In this document: positions 48,637-57,918 of the stretch, piece after piece | How positions within the stretch are numbered: the stretch's first letter is position 1 | Layout of the letters: every line of letters begins with the position of its first letter | Origin: Aalborgiella sp963841045 | GTDB taxonomy: Bacteria > Pseudomonadota > Gammaproteobacteria > Burkholderiales > Burkholderiaceae_C | Reading direction: 5' to 3' | Length of the DNA: 64,000 nucleotides | Assembly: GCA_963841045.1 (NCBI GenBank) | Contig: CAWJBD010000013.1 | Location: 1 to 64,000 of the forward strand | Translations under genes and position numbers: made by a program | The notes under the pieces: generated by a model | The model's input: only the letters and a program-made list of their open reading frames with translations | The model's database searches: none | Told to the model about the DNA's origin: nothing

Positions 48637-49206
48637 TTATGGCTGTTTTTTACTTTTAAGCGCCTCAAGTGCAGCAAATGGATTGGGTTTTTCCTGCAAT
48701 TGTTGCTCAAAGTCTGCGTCGATGACCGCCATTTTGGGTTGCACTGGGCAAATTTCATGCATTGGGACCAAGGGCAATGCCATCAACAATTCGTCCTCAA
48801 TCAGTTCTGAAAGATTAAATTCACGAGATAAGACCAGCAAATCTTCCTCACACGAATCATCCAACGCTGATGCTGTGGCCTCGTCTGCAACAAAGCGGTA
48901 CGAGCGATCAACTTCTAGCTTTGTCTCCACCTCAGCCAAGCATCGCTGGCAAATTTGAGGGATTTTGGCATCTGCTTGCAAATGCAGCCATGTTTGGGCG
49001 GTGTTACCGGCCATGTTCCTGAGTTCACCTTTTGCTTGCCAAGTCACTGCAAACTCATCACCCAAATCGGCCTCTTGACGGCAAGAATCCTGCATCAAAC
49101 GCTCGTATTTTTGTAGCGCAGTTTTGCCTTTGATGGTGCCAGCTACACGCGCCAAACCAGCAACATCCAAGCGATCGGCACGAAAATTTAAACTCACATC
49201 TTTCAT
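48637..49206 (-). CDS. yceD: YceD/DUF177 family protein
   Basis: YceD (DUF177) proteins lie next to rpmF across bacteria and in plants take part in 23S rRNA/ribosome maturation; the bacterial role is not settled. The 189-residue protein has the conserved ICQRCLAEVETKLEVDRSYRF (in parts CQRCLAEVETKL and VDRSYRF) and EDELLMALPLVPMHE blocks. It is 87 bp upstream of rpmF and divergent from maf. Confidence 0.92.
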   Translation of the reverse strand: MKDVSLNFRADRLDVAGLARVAGTIKGKTALQKYERLMQDSCRQEADLGDEFAVTWQAKGELRNMAGNTAQTWLHLQADAKIPQICQRCLAEVETKLEVDRSYRFVADEATASALDDSCEEDLLVLSREFNLSELIEDELLMALPLVPMHEICPVQPKMAVIDADFEQQLQEKPNPFAALEALKSKKQP

Positions 49207-49323
49207 AGGCGTATCATGTATTTCAGCATTAATTTCAACATTATTTCAATTAGACAAAGCCATATCGTCCCGCAAGTGTACTTGCCAATGCGAAAATAGT
49301 GTCATCTACATCCTCCTTTATCT

Positions 49324-49908
49324 ATGCAAACCAGATCTTTAATTTTAGGATCCACATCGCCCTATCGCCGCGAACTCTTGTCGCGATTAAGAATTCCTTT
49401 CAGCGTCCAGTCGCCCGAAGTGGATGAAACACCGCTTGAAGGTGAACGCCCAATGCAGCTGGCGCAGCGTCTGGCATTGGCCAAAGCCAAAGCCGTGGCT
49501 GAAAAAAACCCCAATGCGGTCATCATAGGCTCGGACCAAGTGGCTGATCTGAATGGCATGAGCCTTGGTAAACCGGGCAATTTTGAGCGCGCCATGGCGC
49601 AACTGCGCCAAATGAGTGGTCAAACAGTGGTTTTTCAAACTGCTTTGGCCGTAGTTTGTCTTGACTCTGGCTTTGAGCAAGCTGATTTAGCCAGTGTGCG
49701 TGTCCAATTTCGTGTGCTTAGCGATGCTGAAATTGAAGTGTATTTGCAAAGAGAGAAGCCGTATGACTGCGCCGGTAGCGCCAAAAGCGAAGGTCTGGGT
49801 ATTGCATTGTTAGAGAGCATAGCCAACGATGACCCCACTGCCTTGGTTGGATTGCCACTGATACGGACCTGCAATCTATTGCGTGCTGCTGGCATCAAAA
49901 TACTATGA
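49324..49908 (+). CDS. Maf/YceF-type nucleotide pyrophosphatase
   Basis: Maf proteins hydrolyse non-canonical nucleotides; the YceF subgroup prefers 7-methyl-GTP. The 194-residue protein has LILGSTSPYRRELLSRL, VDETPLEGE, GSDQVADLNG and the ending DPTALVGLPLIR, which fits the YceF group. The next gene overlaps its stop by 4 bp. It is divergent from yceD and rpmF, the usual neighbourhood. Confidence 0.93.
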   Translation: MQTRSLILGSTSPYRRELLSRLRIPFSVQSPEVDETPLEGERPMQLAQRLALAKAKAVAEKNPNAVIIGSDQVADLNGMSLGKPGNFERAMAQLRQMSGQTVVFQTALAVVCLDSGFEQADLASVRVQFRVLSDAEIEVYLQREKPYDCAGSAKSEGLGIALLESIANDDPTALVGLPLIRTCNLLRAAGIKIL

Positions 49909-50684
49909 CTGCAACCCAAAAAGGGCGTCTATTTTTAGTGCCTGCACCGCTTGATTTTGGTTGCGATGTGCAGCAAAACATCGCGGACTCATTGCCAATG
50001 GCCACATTGCAAACAGCTGCCAATATTCAGCATTGGGTTTGTGAGAATGCCAAAACGACACGCGCATTTCTCAAACGAGTGAACGACATCTGCCCATTGA
50101 GCCAGCCTTTGCAGTCACTCAGCATTCAAGAATTGCCAAGAGAAGTACATAAAAAAGGAGATCACGCCGGTTCTTTAGGCGAAAGCTTTGATGCCAAGCC
50201 ACTGCTCCAATCAGCCTTGGCTGGGTCTGATATTGGTTTGATTTCAGAAGCCGGCATGCCTGCTATCGCAGATCCTGGATCATCGGTTGTGCGAGCTGCG
50301 CATTCACTGGGCATTGAAGTCGTACCGCTGGTAGGTCCCATATCACTCATGCTTGCGCTGGCAGCCAGCGGACTCAATGGTCAAAATTTCGCTTTTATAG
50401 GCTACCTGCCGCAAGATGCAGAACTACGCAGCAAACGCATCAAAGAGCTCGAAACCCTGTCGCGTCAAACACATCAAACGCAGCTTTTTATCGAAACCCC
50501 CTACCGCAATGCGGCTTTGCTAAAGGTTTTGTTACAAACTTTGAATCCGAATACACATTTGTCCCTGAGCTTGGGGCTGACATTGGATGCAGCAAGCACT
50601 TGCAGCAAAAAAGTTGCTATGTGGCGTCAAAATCAAAGCACTCTACCCCTTTCCCTGCCCGCTGTATTTGGTATTTTGGCTTAA
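49905..50684 (+). CDS. RsmI-like SAM-dependent methyltransferase
   Basis: This 259-residue protein resembles the tetrapyrrole-methylase fold enzymes of the RsmI (16S rRNA ribose methyltransferase) group. The motifs are SEAGMPAIADPGSSVVRAAH and VVPLVGPISLMLALAASGL, and GYLPQ. The N-terminus is atypical: RsmI has GTLYVVATPIGNLGD, here RLFLVPAPLDFGCDV. It is therefore probably the paralogous family found beside maf in betaproteobacteria, whose substrate is unknown. The ATG overlaps the maf stop (ATGA). Confidence 0.85.
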   Translation: MTATQKGRLFLVPAPLDFGCDVQQNIADSLPMATLQTAANIQHWVCENAKTTRAFLKRVNDICPLSQPLQSLSIQELPREVHKKGDHAGSLGESFDAKPLLQSALAGSDIGLISEAGMPAIADPGSSVVRAAHSLGIEVVPLVGPISLMLALAASGLNGQNFAFIGYLPQDAELRSKRIKELETLSRQTHQTQLFIETPYRNAALLKVLLQTLNPNTHLSLSLGLTLDAASTCSKKVAMWRQNQSTLPLSLPAVFGILA

Positions 50685-50714
50685 TTCGGTTAAGCGGTTT
50701 ACAATTGTGTCAAT

Positions 50715-52340
50715 ATGAAATCGAGTAACAAGCGGGTATCGATTGCGCTTACCTTATTACTAGTCAGTACGAGTAGTTTGACGGCATCACTCGGCTCGAA
50801 TTTCAACACCAGCATTGTCTTTGACCGCGCCTTAGATGTAACAATTCCTGCACAATTTGACACAGTGCCGGAAGATGTGACGACGTGTTTTGTGGCAGAG
50901 GCGTACCAAGGTGGCAACCGATTTGACATCAATCGTTTGCAAATTGATGTCAAACCAACAGATAAACCGCTCCACTATGTTGTTCGGATTCGATCGACCA
51001 CTCCTGTCACAGAGCCTTGGGCCAAACTGGTTGTTCACAACACTTGTGGTCCAAAAATCATGCGCACGTATGAATTTTTGACCGAGTTCTCGTCCAACCC
51101 AACACCAAACATCAGAAATGCAGATACCGCAGGTGCTGTAACTACAGTTGGTATCAAAGAGGCCGAAACTGTTAAGCGGACTTTGACTCAAAACCCCGAT
51201 GTCCAAACGACTGGCACACAAAGTACCCGTGCAGCAATCGGTACAGCGAGTCAGCGCAAACTAACTGCGCCTACCGAAGTGGTCAATATGGCAAGAGCAA
51301 AAAGGACTATCACAACAAAGAAAGTCCCGCTTCAAAGCAATTTGAAAAGCGCCAAAGAATTACAGCCTAGTTCAGCCAAAACCAATGGCTCTCCACGCCT
51401 GATATTAGAAAACGCACCGCTATTGGCAGAAAATCAAATCATTCTGAAGCTCACCACAGATTTGCTGGCACCCAGTAAAACCAGTGATGTAGAAACACCC
51501 GAACAAGCGCAGTCTATGGCACAAGCCAGAGCCATTTGGCATGCCCTAAATGCCAAGACTGAAGATCTGGCTGCGGATGCCATGAAATTGCAAGACACGA
51601 CCGTTCAGTTGGCGGCACAAAATAAAACCAATTTAGATTTGAACGCGAAATTGCAAGTGGCTGAACAGAACACTTTTTCAAACAACTTGGTTTATGCTTT
51701 GGGAGCTTTGCTCGCATTAGCACTCGCTGCTGTTGCTTGGCTGTGGTTTAAAAATCGAAAAGCCAGTCAAGCGGGCTATGCATGGCTGGGCGAAGAGGCC
51801 AGAGCTATGCCACCATTGCCTTTGTCACAACAAACCATTGAGGGTGATGATCCAAATAGTCCAGAAGAAGAATTTGTAGACACAGTGCCTCTTGTCATCA
51901 AAAAACACGACGTTACGGCAATTTCGCGGACAAAACTTTCCAAGCCACAAGCAGAAAAATCGCCACCAACTGCTACAAAACCACGCAAACCGCGCGCCTC
52001 ATCTAAGAAAAAAAACCAACCAACAAACAGCGACGAGCAATCTGATGCGGGAGAAAGCGCTTCGACTGATCGCAGTTCAAGCACGATAAGAGATGCAGAT
52101 CTCACTCAGCCCATCGTACCAGTTGCAGCATCTCGCACAGATCCAATTGATGTCGATTTGCTCTTTAAAAAGTCACCGCTTTACAACCCGAAAGCCGAAA
52201 AACAAGCGGATATTTTGTTGAAAGAGGCTGAAGCGCAAGTGAGTGATACTTCTGCGAAGCCAACCTCGGCCTCGTCAAAAAAAGACAATCTCATCGATTT
52301 CGAATCGTTTACCTTACCACCCACACGCAAAAAGACTTAA
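50715..52340 (+). CDS. FimV-like inner-membrane protein
   Basis: The 541-residue protein has a signal peptide (to about residue 27), a FimV-N-like beta domain (SLGSNFNTSIVFDRALDVTIP; PWAKLVVHNTCG), a low-complexity linker, a coiled-coil-like stretch (residues ~265-320), one membrane helix (LVYALGALLALALAAVAWLWF, positions ~322-344) and a charged cytoplasmic tail ending in a region with FKKSPLYNPKAEKQADILL. The order resembles FimV/TspA proteins, which help assemble type IV pili and polar structures, but no LysM domain is evident and no pilus genes are nearby. The function is thus tentative. It converges on an acyl-CoA dehydrogenase with a 14-bp gap. Confidence 0.65.
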   Translation: MKSSNKRVSIALTLLLVSTSSLTASLGSNFNTSIVFDRALDVTIPAQFDTVPEDVTTCFVAEAYQGGNRFDINRLQIDVKPTDKPLHYVVRIRSTTPVTEPWAKLVVHNTCGPKIMRTYEFLTEFSSNPTPNIRNADTAGAVTTVGIKEAETVKRTLTQNPDVQTTGTQSTRAAIGTASQRKLTAPTEVVNMARAKRTITTKKVPLQSNLKSAKELQPSSAKTNGSPRLILENAPLLAENQIILKLTTDLLAPSKTSDVETPEQAQSMAQARAIWHALNAKTEDLAADAMKLQDTTVQLAAQNKTNLDLNAKLQVAEQNTFSNNLVYALGALLALALAAVAWLWFKNRKASQAGYAWLGEEARAMPPLPLSQQTIEGDDPNSPEEEFVDTVPLVIKKHDVTAISRTKLSKPQAEKSPPTATKPRKPRASSKKKNQPTNSDEQSDAGESASTDRSSSTIRDADLTQPIVPVAASRTDPIDVDLLFKKSPLYNPKAEKQADILLKEAEAQVSDTSAKPTSASSKKDNLIDFESFTLPPTRKKT

Positions 52341-52354
52341 TTTTTCGTTTGCAA

Positions 52355-53479
52355 CTAAGCAAACACACCCGCTGTTTCTTGCATGTTGTTGGATACCAGT
52401 GCCAGATGGTGCAAGGTGTCGCCAAAAGTCATTTCCAATTGGGTTAAGTGCTTGAAGTAGTGGCTGCCTGCATACTCATCAGTTACCCCAATACCGCCAT
52501 GCAATTGCACAGCTTGTTGCCCTACAAATCGCATGGACAATCCCAATTGGTATTTGGCTCTTGCCATCGCCGCACGTCGTTCAGCTGCTGGTGCATTCAC
52601 TTTCAAAGTGGCGTAGTAGCTCATTGATCTGGCCAGTTCTAACTGCATTTTGACATCCGCCATCCGATGCCTTAGCGCCTGGAAACTGCTGATGTTGACA
52701 CCGAACTGCTTGCGTGTGTTCATGTATTCAACTGTGAGCGCCACCAATTTATCCATTGCACCCACAGCTTCAGCACAAGTTGCCGCTATACCAATGTCAA
52801 CACCCCATTCAAGCGCTGACAATCCGTCTTTGGTTAACAAAACGGCCGGCGTGTTCGTCATATTCAACTCGGCAGCACGGCCGCCATTTTGTGTGCCATA
52901 AGCAACTACATTTACACCCTGTGCATCGCTGTCCACCAAAAACAATGCCATGCGTCCATCTAACATCGCTGGCACAATCCAAGCGCTGGCTTGGTCACCT
53001 GCTGGCACTATGCTTTTTATAGCATTCAAAACATATGAACCGCCGGATTCAGTAGATTTCGATGCTTGAGCCGCACATTGTTCGAGGCGATAACGCGCAG
53101 ATCGCTCTTGATAGGCCAGCACTATAAAAGCTTCAGAGCTGGCTATCTTGGGTAGCCATTCTTTTTTGATGTCGTCAGACGCATAATTCGTCAAGATGCC
53201 GCTGGCAATCAAGGTTTGCGTATAGGGTTCTAACACAATGCCGCGACCCAACTCTTCCATGACAACCATCGCTTCAACTGGCCCCATACCCAGACCATCA
53301 AAGGCTTCATCAATGATGAGGCCACCCAATCCCAAGGCGTTCAACTCTTCAAATGCCTCTTTGGAAAACCCACCGGCAGCTTCAATGCCACGACGTCTTT
53401 CAAAGGTGTAGCTTTTATCAACCCATTTGCGCACAGCATCGCGCAACTGTTCTTGTTCATCTGTGAAATCAAAATTCAT
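52355..53479 (-). CDS. Acyl-CoA dehydrogenase, pimeloyl-CoA DH small-subunit-like
   Basis: An FAD-dependent acyl-CoA dehydrogenase of 374 residues starting MNFDFTDEQEQLRDAVRKWV and ending with the usual LHGGIGVTDEYAGSHYFKHL block. It looks most like the small subunit (PimD) of pimeloyl-CoA dehydrogenase, which oxidises dicarboxylyl-CoA. The partner-type gene is directly upstream (77 bp). The active-site Glu expected near the centre is hard to place by eye, as is usual for this subunit type. Confidence 0.88.
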   Translation of the reverse strand: MNFDFTDEQEQLRDAVRKWVDKSYTFERRRGIEAAGGFSKEAFEELNALGLGGLIIDEAFDGLGMGPVEAMVVMEELGRGIVLEPYTQTLIASGILTNYASDDIKKEWLPKIASSEAFIVLAYQERSARYRLEQCAAQASKSTESGGSYVLNAIKSIVPAGDQASAWIVPAMLDGRMALFLVDSDAQGVNVVAYGTQNGGRAAELNMTNTPAVLLTKDGLSALEWGVDIGIAATCAEAVGAMDKLVALTVEYMNTRKQFGVNISSFQALRHRMADVKMQLELARSMSYYATLKVNAPAAERRAAMARAKYQLGLSMRFVGQQAVQLHGGIGVTDEYAGSHYFKHLTQLEMTFGDTLHHLALVSNNMQETAGVFA

Positions 53480-53556
53480 TTACTTTGACCTTTTTAAAAT
53501 TGTTTTGGAGTACGGCATAAAACTTAGGCCACTTATTCTCAGTTTTCTGACAACAC

Positions 53557-54762
53557 TCAACCCAGCACAGTTTGCGCAATGATGTTGCGCTGCACTTCGT
53601 TCGAGCCGCCATATATGGTTGTTTTGCGCAGGTTGAAGTACGTGCTGGCAAGTGGTGCACAGTGGGCTGCGCCTCCTGGAAAACCAACATTGCCGGTAAA
53701 CACTTGATCGCCTTGCCAACCCGCTTCCATCGCTTCGCGTATCAATGGAACAGCAAATGGCCCTGCGGCCAACATCATCAGTTCAGCATAGCGCTGTTGA
53801 ATTTCACTGCCACGAATTTTCAATAGGCCCGCCACATCCAGAGAGTTTTTGCCCGATTTTTCGGCGCTGAGTACACGCAGAACCATCATCTCCAGCGCGA
53901 TCACGTCGACTTCCAATTTGGCAATTTCGTCTCTGAATCGGTTGTCTTCCCAAATGCCCTCGGCCTTAGCAATGCGTTTGAGTCTTTCCAGCTCGCGCTT
54001 GGAACGGTTCACATCGGCAATGTTGGTCCGCTCATGGCTTAACAAGTGCTTGGCGTAAGTCCAGCCTTTGTTTTCTTCACCAATTAAGTTTTCTACTGGG
54101 ACTTCCACATTGTCAAACCACACTTCATTGACTTCACACTCGCCATCCAATAGTTTGATGGGGCGAACGCTGACGCCCTTGCTCTTCATGTCGATCAACA
54201 AAAAGCTGATGCCGGTTTGTGGTTTGCCATCGTTGCTGGTGCGCACCAAACAAAAAATCCATTCGCCATATTGACCCAATGTGGTCCACGTTTTTTGACC
54301 ATTCACAAGATAGTGATTGCCCACACGCTCGGCTTTGCACTTCACAGATGCCAAGTCAGAACCTGACCCAGGCTCGCTGTAACCTTGGCTCCACCACACT
54401 TCGCCACTGGCAATGCCTGGCAAATACTTTTGTTGTTGTACGGCACTGCCAAACGACATGATGACTGGTGCGACCATCACAGGTCCAAACGGTACGATGC
54501 GCGGTGCACATGCCAATGCGCACTCCTCTTCAAACAAATGTTTTTGAATCGCATTCCAACCGGGGCCACCAAATTGCTTGGGCCATGCGTGACCCAGCCA
54601 ACCTTTTTTGCCCAGTATCTTGGCCCAGTTTTGCATGTCATCGCGCGTCAAGGTCAGCGAATTTCTGACTTTATGCGCAATATCTGCTGGCAAATGGGCG
54701 CGCACCCAGGTGCGAACGTCTTCTCTAAATTGTTGTTCTTCTGGTGTAAAAGCTAAATCCAT
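53557..54762 (-). CDS. Acyl-CoA dehydrogenase, pimeloyl-CoA DH large-subunit-like
   Basis: This 401-residue acyl-CoA dehydrogenase has GWLGHAWPKQFGGPGW, WSQGYSEPGSGSDLAS and the C-terminal YGGSNEVQRNIIAQTVLG. It resembles PimC, the large subunit of pimeloyl-CoA dehydrogenase. I start at the ATG at 54762 (MDLAFTPEEQQF) because GGAG lies 8 nt upstream; the open frame extends 16 codons further. With the next gene it probably forms a heteromeric enzyme for medium-chain or dicarboxylic acids. Confidence 0.9.
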   Translation of the reverse strand: MDLAFTPEEQQFREDVRTWVRAHLPADIAHKVRNSLTLTRDDMQNWAKILGKKGWLGHAWPKQFGGPGWNAIQKHLFEEECALACAPRIVPFGPVMVAPVIMSFGSAVQQQKYLPGIASGEVWWSQGYSEPGSGSDLASVKCKAERVGNHYLVNGQKTWTTLGQYGEWIFCLVRTSNDGKPQTGISFLLIDMKSKGVSVRPIKLLDGECEVNEVWFDNVEVPVENLIGEENKGWTYAKHLLSHERTNIADVNRSKRELERLKRIAKAEGIWEDNRFRDEIAKLEVDVIALEMMVLRVLSAEKSGKNSLDVAGLLKIRGSEIQQRYAELMMLAAGPFAVPLIREAMEAGWQGDQVFTGNVGFPGGAAHCAPLASTYFNLRKTTIYGGSNEVQRNIIAQTVLG

Positions 54763-54835
54763 CTCGTGTTCTCCAATTTCACATCCATTGTCACCGTCAT
54801 TGATTGGCATGGCAAGCCAGAAATTGACAATCTTT

Positions 54836-55570
54836 TCATTTTGCCGTCAATCCGAGGTCTTTGCATAAATCAAGCACGGTTTGACGCAGGCTGGCGACTT
54901 CATCTTCCAAAGCGCTGATGCGTTGGTGTATTTTTGAACCCTCGGTACTCGCCAAATCAGACGCTTCGTACACCGTTTCCAATTCAGTGACATCAATCTC
55001 ACCACACAGCAAATGCGCCCAACGTTGCTCACGCGCGCCAGGCGCACGCGGCAATTTTTGCACCAAAGCTCCGCCCTTTTCAGTTGAGCGATTTTGCATC
55101 TCATCTAAAAACGCTTCTACTGAAGAAATGTCGGCAAATTTGTACCAGCGATCTGAATTGATACGCAATTCCCCCGCTGTTTGCGGCCCGCGCAACATCA
55201 GAATCCCCAGAATCACAGCTGACTGCTCAGGCACCCCCAAACAGCGCTGAAAGTTGTGCTCATAGCGCTGGCTTCGGCTGCCACTGACTTCGCGCACCAG
55301 CATTTGTCCAGCTTGAACCGACATAGCCTTAAGCGCTTGCAGTGCAGTTTGCGCTTCATTTTCAGTGATTTCCATATAGGGATTGCGACTGCTTTTCTGG
55401 TTGCAGCCCGTCACCACGGCGTTCAAGGTTAAGGGGTAACTGTCAGGCACGGTGCGTGCTTTTTCCATCAAAGTACCCAACACGCGCGCCTGTGCTGCAC
55501 TCAGTACGGGTAACTTGTTGCTGCTTAAATGATCGAAAGCAGTTGGGGCTGAATCGGTTGTGGTTTCCAA
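54836..55570 (-). CDS. YceH/DUF480 family protein
   Basis: YceH proteins have two winged-helix domains and no firm function. The 244-residue protein begins its conserved part with VLGTLMEKARTVPDSYPLTLNAV and continues with GCNQKSSRNP and LRGPQTAGELRIN, all family signatures. A C-terminal predicted coiled coil (residues ~213-240) is present. It is divergent from purN (16 bp) and 73 bp from the dehydrogenase pair. Confidence 0.9.
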   Translation of the reverse strand: METTTDSAPTAFDHLSSNKLPVLSAAQARVLGTLMEKARTVPDSYPLTLNAVVTGCNQKSSRNPYMEITENEAQTALQALKAMSVQAGQMLVREVSGSRSQRYEHNFQRCLGVPEQSAVILGILMLRGPQTAGELRINSDRWYKFADISSVEAFLDEMQNRSTEKGGALVQKLPRAPGAREQRWAHLLCGEIDVTELETVYEASDLASTEGSKIHQRISALEDEVASLRQTVLDLCKDLGLTAK

Positions 55571-55586
55571 TGTGATAATCCGTTAA

Positions 55587-56192
55587 ATGAAAAATATCGT
55601 GATCTTGATTTCAGGTGGTGGCTCGAATATGGCTGCCATTGTAAAAGCTGCACAAACGCAAAATTGGAAGAGTCAGTTTAGCGCACAAATTGCCGCCGTC
55701 ATCAGCAACAAGGCTGATGCAGCAGGCCTTGCTTTTGCGAAGGAACAAAGCATCCCTAGCTTGTTCATCGATCACAAAGCTTATGCATCACGTGAAGCTT
55801 TTGAAACCGATTTGATGCAACAAATCGACACGTACCAGCCGGCACTGCTTGTACTGGCAGGCTTCATGCGCATCTTGACACCTGCTTTTGTGTCGCATTA
55901 TGAAGGGCGCATTTTGAACATTCACCCCTCTTTGTTACCCGCCTTCACAGGTTTACATACCCACCAACGTGCGATTGACGCAGCCTGCAAATTCGCGGGG
56001 GCAACCGTACACCGCGTGAGTTCCGAATTAGATGCTGGAACGATTCTGGCGCAAGCTGTCGTGCCCATATTGCCGGATGACACAGAGCAAACACTGGCTG
56101 CCCGCGTCTTGACGCAAGAGCATCTGATTTACCCCAAAGTGATCGCTTCGCTTTTGGCGACCAAGGCGACCATGGCGACCAGCGTCAAGTAA
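55587..56192 (+). CDS. purN: PurN, GAR transformylase
   Basis: PurN formylates glycinamide ribonucleotide with 10-formyl-THF in purine synthesis. The 201-residue protein has VILISGGGSNMAAIV, the catalytic Asn/His/Asp set in LNIHPSLLPAFTGLHTHQRAI and ELDAGTILAQAVVPI (Asp). The 5'-nucleotidase follows after 10 bp, so both act in purine nucleotide metabolism. Confidence 0.95.
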   Translation: MKNIVILISGGGSNMAAIVKAAQTQNWKSQFSAQIAAVISNKADAAGLAFAKEQSIPSLFIDHKAYASREAFETDLMQQIDTYQPALLVLAGFMRILTPAFVSHYEGRILNIHPSLLPAFTGLHTHQRAIDAACKFAGATVHRVSSELDAGTILAQAVVPILPDDTEQTLAARVLTQEHLIYPKVIASLLATKATMATSVK

Positions 56193-56202
56193 ACTCGGGC
56201 GT

Positions 56203-57108
56203 ATGGCTACCACTCTCCAAGGGCAACTGGTTGTTGCCATTTCATCGCGAGCTCTCTTTGACTTTGAATCAGAAAACGAAGTTTTTGAGCAAGGTGATGA
56301 CCGCGCTTACATGGATTTGCAATTGTCCAAATTGGACGAACCTGCCAAACCCGGCGTGGCCTTTTCGCTGGTTAAAAAATTATTGGCTTTCAACACCGAT
56401 AACGTGAAGCGCGTCGAGGTGGTGATTTTGTCGCGTAACGACCCCGTTTCTGGCATGCGTGTTTTCAGATCTGCACAGCACTATGGTTTGGATATTTTGC
56501 GAGGCAGTTTTACCCGTGGGCAATCACCCTGGCGTTACCTCAAACCGCTGCATGCCAATTTGTTTTTATCCACGCATTTAAGCGATGTGCGTGCTGCGCT
56601 AGATGCAGGTGTACCAGCCGCACAAGTTTATCCACTCTCCACCCACGCCAGTACCGAGCACCCTAACGAAGTGCGCATTGCATTCGACGGCGATGCCGTG
56701 CTTTTCAGTGACGAGGCGGAACAGGTTTATCAAAAAGAAGGTTTGTCTGCCTTTCAAAAGCACGAGAAGGACAAAGCCAATTTGCCGCTCAGCGGCGGTC
56801 CTTTCAAACCCTTGTTAGAAGCTATGCACCGCTTGCAAAAAGAGGGCACGCCGCATATGCGTTTGCGTACGGCACTGGTAACAGCACGCAGCGCACCCGC
56901 GCATGAACGCGCCATTCGCACCCTGATGAATTGGAACATTGAAGTGGACGAAGCCATGTTTTTGGGCGGCCTTGCCAAGGGTGAGTTTTTGCGCGAATTT
57001 GAGCCTGATTTCTTCTTTGATGACCAAACTGGTCATGTGAACTCTGCGGCAGAACACGTGCCATCGGGGCACGTCGTCAGTGGCATTTCGAATCAAGAAA
57101 TAAAATAG
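56203..57108 (+). CDS. Cytosolic 5'-nucleotidase I (NT5C1) family protein
   Basis: This 301-residue protein matches the NT5C1-type 5'-nucleotidases (PF06189), known in animals for AMP hydrolysis and widespread in bacteria. Motifs include LVVAISSRALFDFESEN at the start, VEVVILSRNDPVSGMRVF, and the HAD-like Asp blocks in RIAFDGDAVLFSDEAE and FFFDDQTGH near the end. It follows purN by 10 bp, so an operon is likely. Its stop is about 36 bp before repeat copy E. Confidence 0.88.
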   Translation: MATTLQGQLVVAISSRALFDFESENEVFEQGDDRAYMDLQLSKLDEPAKPGVAFSLVKKLLAFNTDNVKRVEVVILSRNDPVSGMRVFRSAQHYGLDILRGSFTRGQSPWRYLKPLHANLFLSTHLSDVRAALDAGVPAAQVYPLSTHASTEHPNEVRIAFDGDAVLFSDEAEQVYQKEGLSAFQKHEKDKANLPLSGGPFKPLLEAMHRLQKEGTPHMRLRTALVTARSAPAHERAIRTLMNWNIEVDEAMFLGGLAKGEFLREFEPDFFFDDQTGHVNSAAEHVPSGHVVSGISNQEIK

Positions 57109-57143
57109 ACGCTAGCTTTCACTTGCAGTGCATCGCTATCGAT

Positions 57144-57194
57144 ATGCTATCATTATTATAGCAAACTAGGCAATCAATACGCCGGCTATAGGCC
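57144..57194 (+). repeat. Dispersed 51-bp repeat, copy E (nucleotidase-queC)
   Basis: On the plus strand: ATGCTATCATTATTATAGCA, then AAC, then TAGGCAATCAATACGCCGG and CTATAGGCC. It lies between the convergent genes for the 5'-nucleotidase and queC, like copy B between greA and acpS. TAG is retained. Confidence 0.92.
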
Positions 57195-57203
57195 AAAAAC
57201 GTT

Positions 57204-57914
57204 CTAAACTTTTTTAGAAGAGCGCCAACGCGCAAACCCTTTGGCACGCAAATCACAAGCTGGGCATTCACCACATCCATAGCCCCAATCTTGTCGGTGC
57301 GTTCTGTCACCAAGGTAGCAGGTATGTGTGTGCTCAATGATCAAATCCACCAATTTTTCACCGCCAATGGATTGCGCCAACTCCCACGTTTCGGCTTTGT
57401 CAATCCACATCAATGGCGTTTCAATCAGGAAGCGTTTATCCATGCCCAAGGACAATGCCAACTGCATGGCTTTCATGGTGTCGTCCCTGCAATCGGGGTA
57501 ACCTGAAAAATCGGTTTCGCAAACGCCTGTCACCATCACTTGCAAATCGCGGCGATAAGCCAAAGCCGCTGCCAATGTGAGGAATAACAAATTACGACCC
57601 GGCACAAAAGTGTTGGGCAAGCCAGAGCTTTCCATTTTGAATGCGACATCGCGCGTCAAAGACGTTTCACTCACTTGCCCCAACACGGCCAAATCCAGCA
57701 AATGGTCTTCGCCCAGTTTGTGTGCCCATTGTGGAAACTGCAGTTTGATTTGTTCTAAGACGCGCAAACGTGCTTCCAGCTCCACGCTGTGGCGCTGGCG
57801 ATAGTCAAACGCGATCGTTTCGACGCGTTCGTATTTGCTCAATGCCAGAGCCAAGCAGGTGGTGGAGTCTTGACCACCTGAAAATAGTACGAGCGCGGAT
57901 GTATGCAAAGCCAT
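57204..57914 (-). CDS. queC: QueC, 7-cyano-7-deazaguanine synthase
   Basis: QueC makes preQ0 for queuosine tRNA modification. The 236-residue protein has the PP-loop LFSGGQDSTTCLALAL (residues ~10-25), a conserved GVCETDFSGYPDCRDD, and zinc cysteines in CGECPACDLR plus the earlier HTCYLG. Other queuosine genes are not in the window. It follows glmS by 4 bp on the same strand. Confidence 0.95.
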   Translation of the reverse strand: MALHTSALVLFSGGQDSTTCLALALSKYERVETIAFDYRQRHSVELEARLRVLEQIKLQFPQWAHKLGEDHLLDLAVLGQVSETSLTRDVAFKMESSGLPNTFVPGRNLLFLTLAAALAYRRDLQVMVTGVCETDFSGYPDCRDDTMKAMQLALSLGMDKRFLIETPLMWIDKAETWELAQSIGGEKLVDLIIEHTHTCYLGDRTHRQDWGYGCGECPACDLRAKGFARWRSSKKV

Positions 57915-57918
57915 GGAT

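Noticed and set aside
52990..53035. GCTATAAAAAGCATAG stretch in an acyl-CoA dehydrogenase gene, resembling the repeat palindrome
   Set aside because: The tail is missing and the encoded LNAIKSIVPAG matches what the enzyme family normally has there.
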